Assembly (NCBI RefSeq): GCF_020215645.1
Contig: NZ_CP084058.1
Location: 8,308,001 to 8,372,000 of the forward strand
DNA from: Nonomuraea gerenzanensis
GTDB taxonomy: Bacteria; Actinomycetota; Actinomycetes; Streptosporangiales; Streptosporangiaceae
Direction of reading: 5' to 3'
Length of the DNA: 64,000 nucleotides
This document shows positions 6,329 through 14,666 of this stretch, piece after piece; the first letter of the stretch is position 1; every line of letters starts with the position of its first letter. The notes below the pieces were generated by a model. That model worked only from the letters and a program-made list of their open reading frames with translations, had not been told where the DNA came from and searched no databases. A program made the translations under genes and the position numbers.

Positions 6329-9075
6329 GCCGACTGCAACAGCTTGGCGCTGATCTGCTTGCGGGAGACGATGCCAAGCTTGGCGAAGACCTTGCGCAGG
6401 TGCCACTCGACGGTGTGCGGGCTGATGAAGAGCTGGGCTCCGATCTCGGGGTTGGTCAGCCCGTCGCCGGCCAGGCGGGCGATCTGCGCCTCCTGGGCGG
6501 TGAGCGCGGCGCGCTCGTCCGGCGTGCGTCTGCGCACCGTCTCGCCGGTGGCCTGCAGCTCGCGCCTGGCCCGCTCCGCGAACGCCTCCGCCCCCATCGC
6601 GCTGAGCGCCTCGTAGGCCAGGCCCAGCTGCTCGCGCGCGTCGACGCGGCGGTTCTCCCTGCGCAGCCACTCGCCGTAGAGCAGCCGGGCGCGGGCCAGC
6701 GACGTGCGCACCTCGGTGCGGCCGAGCCGCTCGATCGCCTCCTCGTAGCGGGACTCGGCGGCCGGGCCCTGGCTCACCTGGGCCAGCAGCATGGCCGAGG
6801 TGCCCAGCGCCCAGTCGGTGCCGCCGGCCCTGGCCAGCTCGTCCAGCTTGCCGGCGGCCTCGGCGGCGCGGGCCGGCCTGCCGCTCCTGGCGGCGGCCTC
6901 GACCAGCTCGATCATCGAACGCATGTACGTGCCGCCGAGCTCCTGGGGGTGCTCCGCGCCGCGCTCGGCCGCGACGTAGGCCTCCTCGTAGCGGCCGAGG
7001 CCGTTGCCGAGCACCGCGGCGGCCCACTGGGTGGCGGTCAGCACCTTACCCTCCCCCTGGATGGCCGGGTCGCGCATGATCGCCTCGCTCACCTCGCGGG
7101 TCACGGCCTCCCGGCCCGTCCACGCCGCGAGCACCAGGGCCGCGTACTGGGCCAGGTGGCGGCTGCCCGTCACCTCGCCGATCGTCGCCGCCTCCGCGAC
7201 CAGCTCGCCTGCGGTGTCGAGCTCGCCGGCCAGGACCCGGTTGGCCACCAGCATGTGCAGCGCCGACGGCAGCACGGCCAGCGCGCCCGTCTCGCGGGCC
7301 AGGCCGACGAGCCGGGTCGAGAGCGCCGTCCAGGTCTCGAAGTCCCACACGTTGTGCGCCATGCGGGCGGCGAACGGAAGCCAGCCGAGCCCCTCCTCCT
7401 TGGCCACGCCGCCGGTGCGGAAGGCGTCCAGGGCCTGGCGGACCAGCGGCACGCCCGCCGCGTACCCCTCGGTCGTCGCCCTGGCCACGCCGTTCAGCAG
7501 CAGGTCGTTGCGCTCCGGCGGCGGGCCGGGCGGCGCGGCGAGCGTCGCCTCGGCGATGTCCGCCGCCTGCGCGCCACTGGGCAGGCGGCCGGCGGCCATG
7601 GCCGCGTTCAGCGCGTCGCGGTAGGTCTCGCGGGCCAGCCCCGCGTCCAGCGGCTCCAGCCGCTTGGCGGCCTTGAGCAGCAGCGGCAGGGCGGCTCCCG
7701 CGCTGGTCGCGGCGAAGGTGATCCGGCCGCGCAGCAGGTCGGCCTGGGCGCGGTCGCGATCGTCCAGCGGGCTCAGCTCGGCCGCGTCCAGCAGCTCGAA
7801 CGCGGCGTCGTAGCCGCCGGCCCGGTACTTGGCCGTGGCCGCCGCCAGCCCTCTGACGCCGCGCTGCCGGGGGTCGGGGGTCAGCTCGGCCGCCCGCTCC
7901 AGGAACGCGGCCGCCGCCGCCACGCCGCCGCGCGCCTGCGCCCGGCCGGCCGAGCGCTCCAGCTCGGCGGCCACGCCCTCGTCGGCGGAAGGCGCGGCGT
8001 TGGCCAGGTGCCACGCCCGGCGGTCGGGGTCCGTCTGCGGGTCGGTCGCCTCGGCCAGCGCGCGGTGCACCCGCTGCCTGTCCTCCAGGGGCGCCGCCCG
8101 GTAGGCCATCGACCGGACGAGGGGGTGGCGGAACCGTACGCGGGTGCCGATCGTGATCAGGCCCTCCGCCTCGGCCGGGGCCGCGGCGGCCGGCTCGATG
8201 TCCAGCAGCTCCGCCGCCTGGGTCAGCAGGGTCACGTCGCCCACCGGCTCGGCCGCCGCGACGAGCAGCAGCAGCCTGGTGTCGGCGGGCAGCGCGCGGA
8301 CGCGCCGCAGGAAGCTCTGCTCGATCTGACCGGCCAGCGGCCGCGCGTCTGGCCGCCCGAACCCGCCCGCCAGCTCCGCGGGCGTCAGCCCGCGCGGCAG
8401 CTCCAGCAGGGCCAGCGGGTTGCCCTGCGCCTCGGCCACGATGCGGTCCCTGACCCGCTCGTCCAGCCGCCCGGGGGTGACGGAGTCCAGCAGGGCGCGG
8501 GCGTCGCCGTCGCTGAGCCGGCCCACTTCGAGCTGCGGCAGCCCGGCCAGCTCGGGCTCCAGGCACGGCTCGCGTACCGCCAGCACCAGCCCGACCCGCT
8601 CGGCGAGCAGGCGCCGCGCCACGAAGGCGAGGGTCTGCGCGGAGACCCGGTCCAGCCACTGCGCGTCGTCGACCAGGCAGATCAGCGGCTCCCTGTCGGA
8701 GGCGTCGGCGAGCAGGCTGAGCACCGCCAGGCCCACCAGGAACCGGTCAGGGGGCGTGCCCGCGCACAGGCCGAACGCCGTCCCCAGCGCCTCGCGCTGC
8801 GGCTCGGGCAGCCGGTCGAGCCGGTCGAGGAACGGGGCGCACAGCTGGTGCAACCCGCCGTAGGCCAGCTCCATCTCCGACTCCACGCCCGCCGCCCTGG
8901 CGATCCGGCAGCCGGCCGCGCTGCCGCGCGAGTACTCCAGCAGCGCCGACTTGCCGATGCCTGCCTCGCCCCGCAGGACCAGCACCGCGCTGCGGCCACC
9001 CTGGACGGTCGCCACCAGCCCGTCGAGCGCCTCGCACTCGCCCTGCCGGCCACGCAACCTGGCTTCCCTGCTCAC
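6295..9075 (-). CDS. LAL-type LuxR transcriptional regulator (ATPase/TPR/HTH)
   Basis: The 926-residue protein opens with an AAA-like ATPase: Walker A GEAGIGKS at 36-43 and Walker B LICLVDDAQW near 145. A long helical TPR-like middle follows. It ends with a LuxR/NarL HTH (LTAQEAQIARLAGDGLTNPEIGAQLF, about residues 860-905). This is the MalT-like LAL architecture, in which an inducer and ATP drive activation. The GTG start at 9075 overlaps the stop of a decayed oxidoreductase frame, and the stop lies inside the end of the AraC-type gene. Its target genes are unknown. Confidence 0.88.
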   Translation of the reverse strand: MSREARLRGRQGECEALDGLVATVQGGRSAVLVLRGEAGIGKSALLEYSRGSAAGCRIARAAGVESEMELAYGGLHQLCAPFLDRLDRLPEPQREALGTAFGLCAGTPPDRFLVGLAVLSLLADASDREPLICLVDDAQWLDRVSAQTLAFVARRLLAERVGLVLAVREPCLEPELAGLPQLEVGRLSDGDARALLDSVTPGRLDERVRDRIVAEAQGNPLALLELPRGLTPAELAGGFGRPDARPLAGQIEQSFLRRVRALPADTRLLLLVAAAEPVGDVTLLTQAAELLDIEPAAAAPAEAEGLITIGTRVRFRHPLVRSMAYRAAPLEDRQRVHRALAEATDPQTDPDRRAWHLANAAPSADEGVAAELERSAGRAQARGGVAAAAAFLERAAELTPDPRQRGVRGLAAATAKYRAGGYDAAFELLDAAELSPLDDRDRAQADLLRGRITFAATSAGAALPLLLKAAKRLEPLDAGLARETYRDALNAAMAAGRLPSGAQAADIAEATLAAPPGPPPERNDLLLNGVARATTEGYAAGVPLVRQALDAFRTGGVAKEEGLGWLPFAARMAHNVWDFETWTALSTRLVGLARETGALAVLPSALHMLVANRVLAGELDTAGELVAEAATIGEVTGSRHLAQYAALVLAAWTGREAVTREVSEAIMRDPAIQGEGKVLTATQWAAAVLGNGLGRYEEAYVAAERGAEHPQELGGTYMRSMIELVEAAARSGRPARAAEAAGKLDELARAGGTDWALGTSAMLLAQVSQGPAAESRYEEAIERLGRTEVRTSLARARLLYGEWLRRENRRVDAREQLGLAYEALSAMGAEAFAERARRELQATGETVRRRTPDERAALTAQEAQIARLAGDGLTNPEIGAQLFISPHTVEWHLRKVFAKLGIVSRKQISAKLLQSAQPALSYSRSA

Positions 9076-9474
9076 GCTGGCCCCCGCTCTCGACCGATCG
9101 ATCGCGAGAGGCGACCGACCTTCGATTTTATGGTGGCCTCACACCCCGGCCGTTCGCCCTCCGGCCCCCGCCCCAGGTTCTGCATCAGCGACCCGAACCC
9201 CACGCCCAGCACCCCGATCCCGGCGGAGCCGTGGCAGTAGGGGCAGTGGAAGGCGGAGCGGCCCCACAGCTCCGCCACCCCGCGCGGGCCGGGCAGGTCG
9301 TCGGTCAGGCCGGTGGCCAGCAGCAGCAGCAGCCGCTGCGCCCGCGCCGTCGGGGGCGTTGCGGCCCTCCCCGGCGTCGATCAACAGCACCGTGCGATGG
9401 ACCCGTTCCAGGGTCAGCGCGGCGGCCGTCCCGGCCGGGCCGCCGCCGACGGCGTCGTACATGTCTGCCTCCAT
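9072..9474 (-). pseudogene. Broken thioredoxin-reductase-like FAD/NAD(P) oxidoreductase
   Basis: From ATG 9474 (or 9462) one frame reads MYDAVGGGPAGTAAALTLER and LLIDAGEGRNAP, the FAD-binding start of a thioredoxin-reductase-like protein with two Val missing from the usual DAVVVGGGPAG. After that the frame is lost. A second frame from about 9330 reads LLATGLTDDLPG, GVAELWGRSAFHCPYCHG and IGVLGVGFGSLMQNL, carrying the CPYC redox motif, and then stops at 9072. About 50 residues between the two blocks and the whole C-terminal half are missing against a normal ~300-residue enzyme. The second-frame stop overlaps the GTG of the LAL gene, so this remnant may still affect its translation. Confidence 0.75.
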
Positions 9475-9537
9475 GAGCGGTGATCGCTGGACGGGGAGGC
9501 AAGTCTGCACGTTGATGTCAACATGAAGTCAAGCGGA

Positions 9538-10203
9538 TCAGCCGCCGGGGCGCACCAGGCCGCTCTCGTAGGCCAGGATGACGAGCTGCACCCTGTCGCG
9601 CACCTCCAGCTTGGCGATCGCCCTGGTGATGTGGGTCTTGGCGGTGAGCGGGCTGATGACCAGGCGTTCGGCGATCTCGGCGTTCGACAGGCCGAGCGCG
9701 ACGAGCTTGACCGCCTCCAGCTCCCGCGAGGTCAGGGCCGCCAGCCGCTGCCCCGCGCCGGGCGAGAGGTCCTGCCGGTGGGCGAACTGCTCGACGACGC
9801 GGCGGGTGACGCCCGGCGACAGCAGCGCGTCCCCGGCCGCGACGGCGGCGACCGCCCTGCGCAGCTCGGCGGGCTCGACCTCCTTGGTGAGGAAGCCGCT
9901 GGCGCCGGCGCGCAGGGCGGCGAAGACGTGCTCGTCGCTGTCGAACGTGGTCAGGATGATGACGCGGCAGCCGGGCACCCCCGGGCCGGTGACGATCCGG
10001 CGGGTGGCGGCGATGCCGTCGGTGCCCGGCATGCGGATGTCCATGAGGACGACGTCGGGCCGGGTGCTCGCGGCCAGCCGGACGGCCTCGTCGCCGTCCT
10101 GGGCCTCGCCGACGACCGTGATGTCCCGCGAACGCGCCAGCAGGCTGCGGAAGCCGGCCCGTACGAGTGCCTGGTCGTCGGCGAGGAGCACCTTGATCGT
10201 CAT
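9538..10203 (-). CDS. NarL/FixJ-family response regulator
   Basis: The 221-residue protein has a receiver domain with acidic pocket DD at 9-10, phospho-acceptor Asp55 (VVLMDIRMPG) and a conserved Lys after TTFDSDEHVFAALRAG. A C-terminal LuxR HTH follows (LTSRELEAVKLVALGLSNAEIAERL). Its ATG overlaps the stop of the kinase gene (ATGA), so the pair is translationally coupled. Its targets, perhaps including its own operon, cannot be read from the sequence. Confidence 0.92.
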   Translation of the reverse strand: MTIKVLLADDQALVRAGFRSLLARSRDITVVGEAQDGDEAVRLAASTRPDVVLMDIRMPGTDGIAATRRIVTGPGVPGCRVIILTTFDSDEHVFAALRAGASGFLTKEVEPAELRRAVAAVAAGDALLSPGVTRRVVEQFAHRQDLSPGAGQRLAALTSRELEAVKLVALGLSNAEIAERLVISPLTAKTHITRAIAKLEVRDRVQLVILAYESGLVRPGG

Positions 10204-11375
10204 ACCGCCGAGCCTGCCACAGGGATCTCGGCCCGCACCGCGAAGCCGCCGGGAACCGGCCCGGCGGTGAGCGTGCCCCCGAGCGCGCTCACCCGCTCCC
10301 GCATACCGGCCAGGCCGTGGCCGTCGATGATCTCGGTGGCGCCGCGCCCGTCGTCGGTGACCTCGACCATGACCCAGCCAGGCCGGTAGTCGATCGTCAC
10401 CCCGGCCCGGCTCGCGCCCGCGTGCTTGAGCGTGTTGGCGAGCGACTCCTGGACGACGCGGTACAGGGCGATGGCCGGCATGGCGGGGACGGCGGCGGGG
10501 TCGCCGCGCTCGTCCAGCGTCACCTCCAGCCCGGCGGCGCGGGCGTCGGCGATCAGCGTGCCCACGTCGGACAGCCCCGGCTGCGGCGCGGTGTCCCCGG
10601 AGTCGTCGCGCAGGGTCGCGATGAGGGAGCGCAGGTCGGTCATCGCGCGGTTGCGCACGTCCTTGGCCACGCGCAGCGCGGTGGCCGCCGCCGCCGGGTC
10701 CTGGTCGTCCAGGGCGTCGGCGGCGACGTTGAGCTGGACGCCGACGAGGGCCAGCGTGTGCGCGATGACGTCGTGCACCTCGTGCGAGACGCGCAGCCGT
10801 TCCTCCGCCACACGGGCCCGCTCGTCGCTCTCGCGCAGCCGCTCCCGCCAGCGCATCGCGGCGGCGTAGGTGAGGCCGCCGGCGATGAGGACCGCCAGCA
10901 GCAGCCCCTCCCCCGCGACGTGGAAGACGTAGCGGAAGACGTTGTTGTCGATGATGGGGTAGGCGTCGATCGCGGAGTGGACGAGCTGGGCCACCCCGAC
11001 GACGGCCACCCAGCGCACGTGGCGCGTGGTGGCGGCGGTGAAGTAGGCCACCGCGATGGGCCAGATCCAGCCGGCCGGGGACCACATCCCCAACACGTTG
11101 TGATAGACCACCATCCCGGCGACCGACAGCAGCAGCACCGTCATCGGCCGGCGACGCCTGACCAGCAGGAGCGCCCCAAGGTACAGGCCGACCTGGATCG
11201 GCCCGTCCCAGGGGCTGAGGGAGATCGGGCCCACCCACCGGTTGTAGATGCCGGTGGCCAGGGCGACCGCGACGAAGAAGACGAAGGTGATGACGGCCAG
11301 CGCGACGTCGGTGATCCCGGCGAGGTGCCGGACGGGAGCGGGAGCGGGAGCGCGTCGTGGCAGCACTTCGGCCAT
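10200..11375 (-). CDS. Sensor histidine kinase (HisKA_3 type)
   Basis: The 391-residue protein has about four to five membrane segments in residues 20-170 and little extracellular mass, suggesting membrane or intramembrane sensing. The dimerisation/phosphotransfer helix EERLRVSHEVHDVIAHTLALV places the phospho-His at 201. The HATPase domain follows, with VVQESLANTLKHAGAS (N box) and DDGRGA / GHGLAGMRERV (G boxes). This is the DesK/NarX-like class that pairs with NarL regulators. Upstream on the same strand is a small secreted protein gene, separated by a hairpin. Confidence 0.92.
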   Translation of the reverse strand: MAEVLPRRAPAPAPVRHLAGITDVALAVITFVFFVAVALATGIYNRWVGPISLSPWDGPIQVGLYLGALLLVRRRRPMTVLLLSVAGMVVYHNVLGMWSPAGWIWPIAVAYFTAATTRHVRWVAVVGVAQLVHSAIDAYPIIDNNVFRYVFHVAGEGLLLAVLIAGGLTYAAAMRWRERLRESDERARVAEERLRVSHEVHDVIAHTLALVGVQLNVAADALDDQDPAAAATALRVAKDVRNRAMTDLRSLIATLRDDSGDTAPQPGLSDVGTLIADARAAGLEVTLDERGDPAAVPAMPAIALYRVVQESLANTLKHAGASRAGVTIDYRPGWVMVEVTDDGRGATEIIDGHGLAGMRERVSALGGTLTAGPVPGGFAVRAEIPVAGSAV

Positions 11376-11400
11376 GCGCGGGCGCCCTTTCTGAGGAGGG

Positions 11401-11420
11401 GACGGGGCCGGGGCCCCGTC
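11401..11420 (-). terminator. Hairpin between the secreted-protein and kinase genes
   Basis: GACGGGGC-CGGG-GCCCCGTC is an 8-bp perfect stem with a 4-nt loop and no U-run. It could terminate most transcripts of the secreted-protein gene or attenuate read-through into the kinase gene 25 bp further on. Confidence 0.5.
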
Positions 11421-11435
11421 CGGTGGACGTTCGGA

Positions 11436-11846
11436 TCAGACGTGGGTGACCAGCAGGGTCACGCCCGCCTCGCCGCCGCAGTCGACGAAGACGGGCCCGA
11501 CGCCGTTGCCGATCCTGGGCGAGAGGGTGCCCTTGGCCACGAACCCCTTCGGGTCATCCTTGACGATGCGGAGGTTCTCCAGGACCGGGCGCTCCCTGTC
11601 GATGCCGGCGATCACGGCCTTGAGCCCCTTGCCGCCCCCGCAGTGGCCGGTGATCGTCACCTCCTGGCCCCGCTCGGCCGTGGGGTTGGGGCTGACCTGG
11701 ACCACCGCCCTGGCGCCCTTCGGCGGCTTCGGCGCTGACGCCGGAGCCGAGGTGTCCGTGACCGCACCGGCCTGCGCACCGGCCGATCCGATCAGTCCCG
11801 CCGTCAGACCCAGCGCGGCGATCGTGGTGACGACTCTCTTGACCAT
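11436..11846 (-). CDS. Small secreted protein of unknown function
   Basis: The 136-residue product starts at ATG 11846 behind GGGAGGAA. It has a clear Sec signal peptide (VKRVVTTIAALGLTAGLIG, then AGAQAGA), a short Pro/Lys linker and a ~95-residue beta-rich body with exactly two Cys (GHCGGGK and VDCGGE), probably one disulfide. The body ends in hydrophobic VTLLVTHV. It precedes the kinase/regulator pair on the same strand, so it could be an extracytoplasmic partner or simply a target of that system. I do not recognise the family. Confidence 0.75.
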   Translation of the reverse strand: MVKRVVTTIAALGLTAGLIGSAGAQAGAVTDTSAPASAPKPPKGARAVVQVSPNPTAERGQEVTITGHCGGGKGLKAVIAGIDRERPVLENLRIVKDDPKGFVAKGTLSPRIGNGVGPVFVDCGGEAGVTLLVTHV

Positions 11847-12013
11847 GGTGAGTTCCTCCCGATGCGTTCTGCTCGGGGAGCCACGCTAGGGCGGGCCGCT
11901 CCACGGGCGCGTCGTCCGCCGGCCGTCACTGGGGCTTGCACCGATCGCCGTACGGCCTGCACCAGAAGGAGTAGGCGCGGTCGCGCACGACGGCCGAGGC
12001 CGTCGTGTCAGAA

Positions 12014-12046
12014 GTTTCACCTGACGGCACTCGGCACTGGTGAAAC
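12014..12046. promoter_or_regulatory. Inverted repeat GTTTCACC...GGTGAAAC upstream of the MFS gene
   Basis: The arms are perfect 8-bp inverted repeats at 12014-12021 and 12039-12046, 17 bp apart. The centre holds a short direct repeat GGCACT-CGGCACT. It lies in the 308-bp region 11847-12154, which holds no convincing gene. The spacing would put the half sites on the same helix face region, as expected for a dimeric regulator. Confidence 0.35.
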
Positions 12047-12071
12047 GCAGTGTGATGTACGACACTCTTCC

Positions 12072-12099
12072 TAGAACTCTGTTTTAGAACAGGGTTCTG
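12072..12099. promoter_or_regulatory. Two tandem TAGAAC-NNN-GTTCTA-like operators before the MFS gene
   Basis: TAGAAC-TCT-GTTTTA at 12072 and TAGAAC-AGG-GTTCTG at 12085 are two 13-bp-spaced copies of a palindromic site, overlapping by two bases. Taken together, 12073-12098 also forms an 11-bp inverted repeat with one mismatch. The arrangement resembles TetR/AcrR-type operators and lies 56 bp before the MFS start. Confidence 0.45.
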
Positions 12100-12154
12100 G
12101 GGGTTTCCCACGTCCGACGCACCACGGGGGACACCAGAACGCGAGGAGAAAGTC

Positions 12155-13582
12155 ATGGTGAAGGCCGCCGCCCGCGAACGCCGCAAACTCGGATCACCGC
12201 CGCGAGGCGGCATCACCGCCACCGATCCCAACCCCTTCGGCTGGGGACCGTTCGTCGTGCTGTTCATCGTCGGCATGGTCGATCGCATCGAAGCCAACCT
12301 CATGTCCGGCGTGCTGCCCCTGATCCAGGCCGAATGGGGGTTCAGCGACACGGCCGCCGGATCCATCCCGACCGCCGCCGCGCTGGCCGCCGCCGCCGTC
12401 GCGCTGCCCGCCGGCTACCTCGCCGACCGGTACAACCGCACCAGGATCATCGCGGTCGTCGTCCTCTGCTGGGCCCTGGCCACCCTGGGCAGCGGCCTGG
12501 CCACCGGCTTCGCCGCCTTCTACCTCATGCGGGTCCTGCTCGCCGCCGCCGAGAACATCGACAACCCCGCCGCCAGCAGCCTGCTCGCGGACTTCTACCC
12601 CGCCGCCACCCGCATGCAGGTGTACGGCTGGACCCGGATGACCACCTACCTCGGCGGCGTGGGCACGCTGCTGGGCGGCCTCATCGGGCAGGCCTTCGGC
12701 TGGCGGGCCGCGTTCCTGCTGATGGCCGTCCCGGGAGCGCTGACCGCCGTCCTCGTCTGGCGGCTGCGCGAGCCGGAGCGCGGCCAGATCGACAAGATCA
12801 TGGCCACCGCGACCCCCGCGACCGCCACCGTGCCCCGGCAGGCGCCGCCGCCCGGCGCGCTGGAGCCGCCGCAGGCCGGCCCGCCGCAGGCCGGCCCGCC
12901 GCAGGCCGACCCGGCGCCCATCGGCACCGTGAAGCCGCCCTTCTGGCCCCAGGTACGCCAGGTCCTGGCCACCCGTACCCTGGTCCTCGTCTCTCTCGGC
13001 GTGATGATCCTGACCCTCGGCCTCGGCGGCGTCTACTTCTGGCTGCCGTCCCTCATGGTCCGGGCCTTCGGCATGGAGACCGGCGTGGCCAGCAGCATCA
13101 GCGGCGGCGTCACCATCGTGGGCGTGCTCGGCGGCACCCTGCTCGGCTCCCACCTCGGCAAGCGGGTGCACGGCCGGGTCAAGGGCGGCCGGCTGCTCGT
13201 CGGCGGCTCCGGCATCACCCTCGGCTCGTCCCTGCTCGGCGCCGCCCTGCTGATGAGCGATTCCGTGGCGCTGGTGATCCTGCTGCTGCTCGCCGTGACG
13301 ATCTCCTCCACCGCGATCCCGACCTGCACGGCCTGCATCGCCGACGTGGTGGGAGCCGGGTCGAGGGGCGTCGGCTTCGCCGTCCTGCAGTTCCTGCTGA
13401 CGATCGGCGTCGCCTTCGGCCCGCTCATCGTCGGCATGGCCTCCGACGCCTCCGGCTCCCTCCTCACCGCCATGTACGCGCTGATCGTGCCGATGGTGCT
13501 GGGCGGCCTGGTGGTGCTGACCTCGCGTGGCTCGTACGAACGGGAGGCGGCCCGCGTCCTCGACGAGGCCCGCGACTGCTGA
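12155..13582 (+). CDS. MFS transporter, spinster-like
   Basis: The 475-residue protein has about 12 hydrophobic segments. The MFS signature between segments 2 and 3 is GYLADRYNRTRI, and the opening FIVGMVDRIEANLMSGVLPLI resembles spinster-type carriers. The central loop carries a Pro-rich repeat (QAGPP, three times) not needed for transport. The gene is single, preceded by strong candidate operators, and followed by a hairpin at 13590-13614. The substrate is unknown; lipids, drugs or small metabolites are possible for this group. Confidence 0.85.
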   Translation: MVKAAARERRKLGSPPRGGITATDPNPFGWGPFVVLFIVGMVDRIEANLMSGVLPLIQAEWGFSDTAAGSIPTAAALAAAAVALPAGYLADRYNRTRIIAVVVLCWALATLGSGLATGFAAFYLMRVLLAAAENIDNPAASSLLADFYPAATRMQVYGWTRMTTYLGGVGTLLGGLIGQAFGWRAAFLLMAVPGALTAVLVWRLREPERGQIDKIMATATPATATVPRQAPPPGALEPPQAGPPQAGPPQADPAPIGTVKPPFWPQVRQVLATRTLVLVSLGVMILTLGLGGVYFWLPSLMVRAFGMETGVASSISGGVTIVGVLGGTLLGSHLGKRVHGRVKGGRLLVGGSGITLGSSLLGAALLMSDSVALVILLLLAVTISSTAIPTCTACIADVVGAGSRGVGFAVLQFLLTIGVAFGPLIVGMASDASGSLLTAMYALIVPMVLGGLVVLTSRGSYEREAARVLDEARDC

Positions 13583-13586
13583 TCGC

Positions 13587-14666
13587 TCAGCGGGAGGCCA
13601 GGACGGCCTCCCGCACGTCGAACCGGCCTTTCAGGAACCCGTGCCGCCGCCCCAGCTCGGCCAGCCGCCGCAGCCCCGGCAGGTCGATCGCGGTGGGGTA
13701 GCCGCCCTGCTTGATCGCCGCGGTCTGCGCGCGGGGAATCTTGACGTAGTACGGCAGGACCGCCTCCACCTCCCGGGGGTCATCCGCGATCACGCGGTGC
13801 GCCTTGCCGAGCGCGCGCTGGAAGGCCGCCAGCGTGGCGGGGTTGCGCTGGATCCACGTGTCGGCGGCCATCCACCCCTGCCCCGGCAGCCCCGCGAACT
13901 CGCCGGTCATCAGGTCCTTCAGCACCCGCATCTGGCCCTGCTGGACCCCCTGCGTGATGTGCGGCTCGGTCGCCAGCGCGGCGTCGAACCGGCGGCGGTC
14001 CATCGCCATGCCCATGTCGGGCAGCGGGGTCTCGACCAGCTTGACGTCGTCCAGGCTCAGCCCGGCCTGCTCCAGCAGGCCGGCGAGCGCGAACTCCTCC
14101 GTGCTGCGCAGGTACGGGACGCCGATCTTCTTCCCCTTGAGCCCGGCCACGCTCCTGATCCCGGACCCGGGCCTGACGACGAGCGCGGAGGTCCCGGCCC
14201 TCGCCTGGTACAGCCCTGAGACGAGCTTGAGCGGATGGCCCTGCTCGACCGCCTTCATGGTGGTCAGGTAGTCGGTCTGGGAGAGGTCCAGCTCGCCGCT
14301 GAGCACCTTGGGCACGCCGGCGGGGCCGCCGACGATGATGTGCGGCGTCACGGACAGCCCCTCCTGCTCGAAGTAGCCCTTGGCGACGGCCACGAACAGG
14401 GGCGCCGACGCCGCGCTCGGGACGGCCCCGACCTCGATCGTGGTCTGCTCGGGCCTGCTGACCGGCGCGGCCGGCTCCCGTGGCGTCTCCGGCAGCACGC
14501 GGATGCCGAGCCAGGCGGCGAGCACCGTCACCACGACCACCGCCGCGGCGGCGAACGCCGTGCGGTTGCGCCGCCTGCGCTGGTGGATCACCATCGCCCG
14601 GGCAGCCAGGTCCCGCTCCGGCATGTCGTCCGCGATGCGCTCGAACGCGTCCTTCAGCCAGGTCAT
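13587..14666 (-). CDS. Membrane-anchored solute-binding protein coupled to an ECF sigma factor
   Basis: The 359-residue protein begins with a ~35-residue cytosolic segment ending in RRRRNR, then one membrane helix (about 36-55), then a Pro-rich linker. The outside part is a full periplasmic-binding domain of the NMT1/SsuA type: EVGAVPSAASAPLFVAVAKGYF, GELDLSQTDYLTTMKA, LKGKKIGVPYLRSTEEF. There is no lipobox and no permease or ATPase gene beside it. ATG 14666 overlaps the sigma stop (ATGA), the position usually held by an anti-sigma factor. It therefore looks like a ligand-sensing anti-sigma factor rather than a transporter component; the role is inferred. Confidence 0.75.
   Translation of the reverse strand: MTWLKDAFERIADDMPERDLAARAMVIHQRRRRNRTAFAAAAVVVVTVLAAWLGIRVLPETPREPAAPVSRPEQTTIEVGAVPSAASAPLFVAVAKGYFEQEGLSVTPHIIVGGPAGVPKVLSGELDLSQTDYLTTMKAVEQGHPLKLVSGLYQARAGTSALVVRPGSGIRSVAGLKGKKIGVPYLRSTEEFALAGLLEQAGLSLDDVKLVETPLPDMGMAMDRRRFDAALATEPHITQGVQQGQMRVLKDLMTGEFAGLPGQGWMAADTWIQRNPATLAAFQRALGKAHRVIADDPREVEAVLPYYVKIPRAQTAAIKQGGYPTAIDLPGLRRLAELGRRHGFLKGRFDVREAVLASR
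13590..13614. terminator. Bidirectional hairpin between convergent genes
   Basis: GCGGGAGGCC-AGGAC-GGCCTCCCGC is a perfect 10-bp stem with a 5-nt loop. It begins 8 bp after the MFS stop and lies within the last codons of the convergent solute-binding gene. Confidence 0.55.

Noticed and set aside
5737..9240. A 1167-codon plus-strand open frame across the LAL gene
   Set aside because: It is antisense to a protein with intact ATPase and HTH motifs; its product is Arg/Gln/Gly-rich without any recognisable domain, typical of an open antisense frame in GC-rich DNA.
11926..12366. 146-codon minus-strand frame over the MFS promoter
   Set aside because: It is antisense to the MFS start and the operators, with no ribosome site and no family resemblance.
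13590..13614. Inverted repeat as a transposon end
   Set aside because: There is no partner repeat, no target duplication and no transposase; its place between convergent genes fits a terminator.
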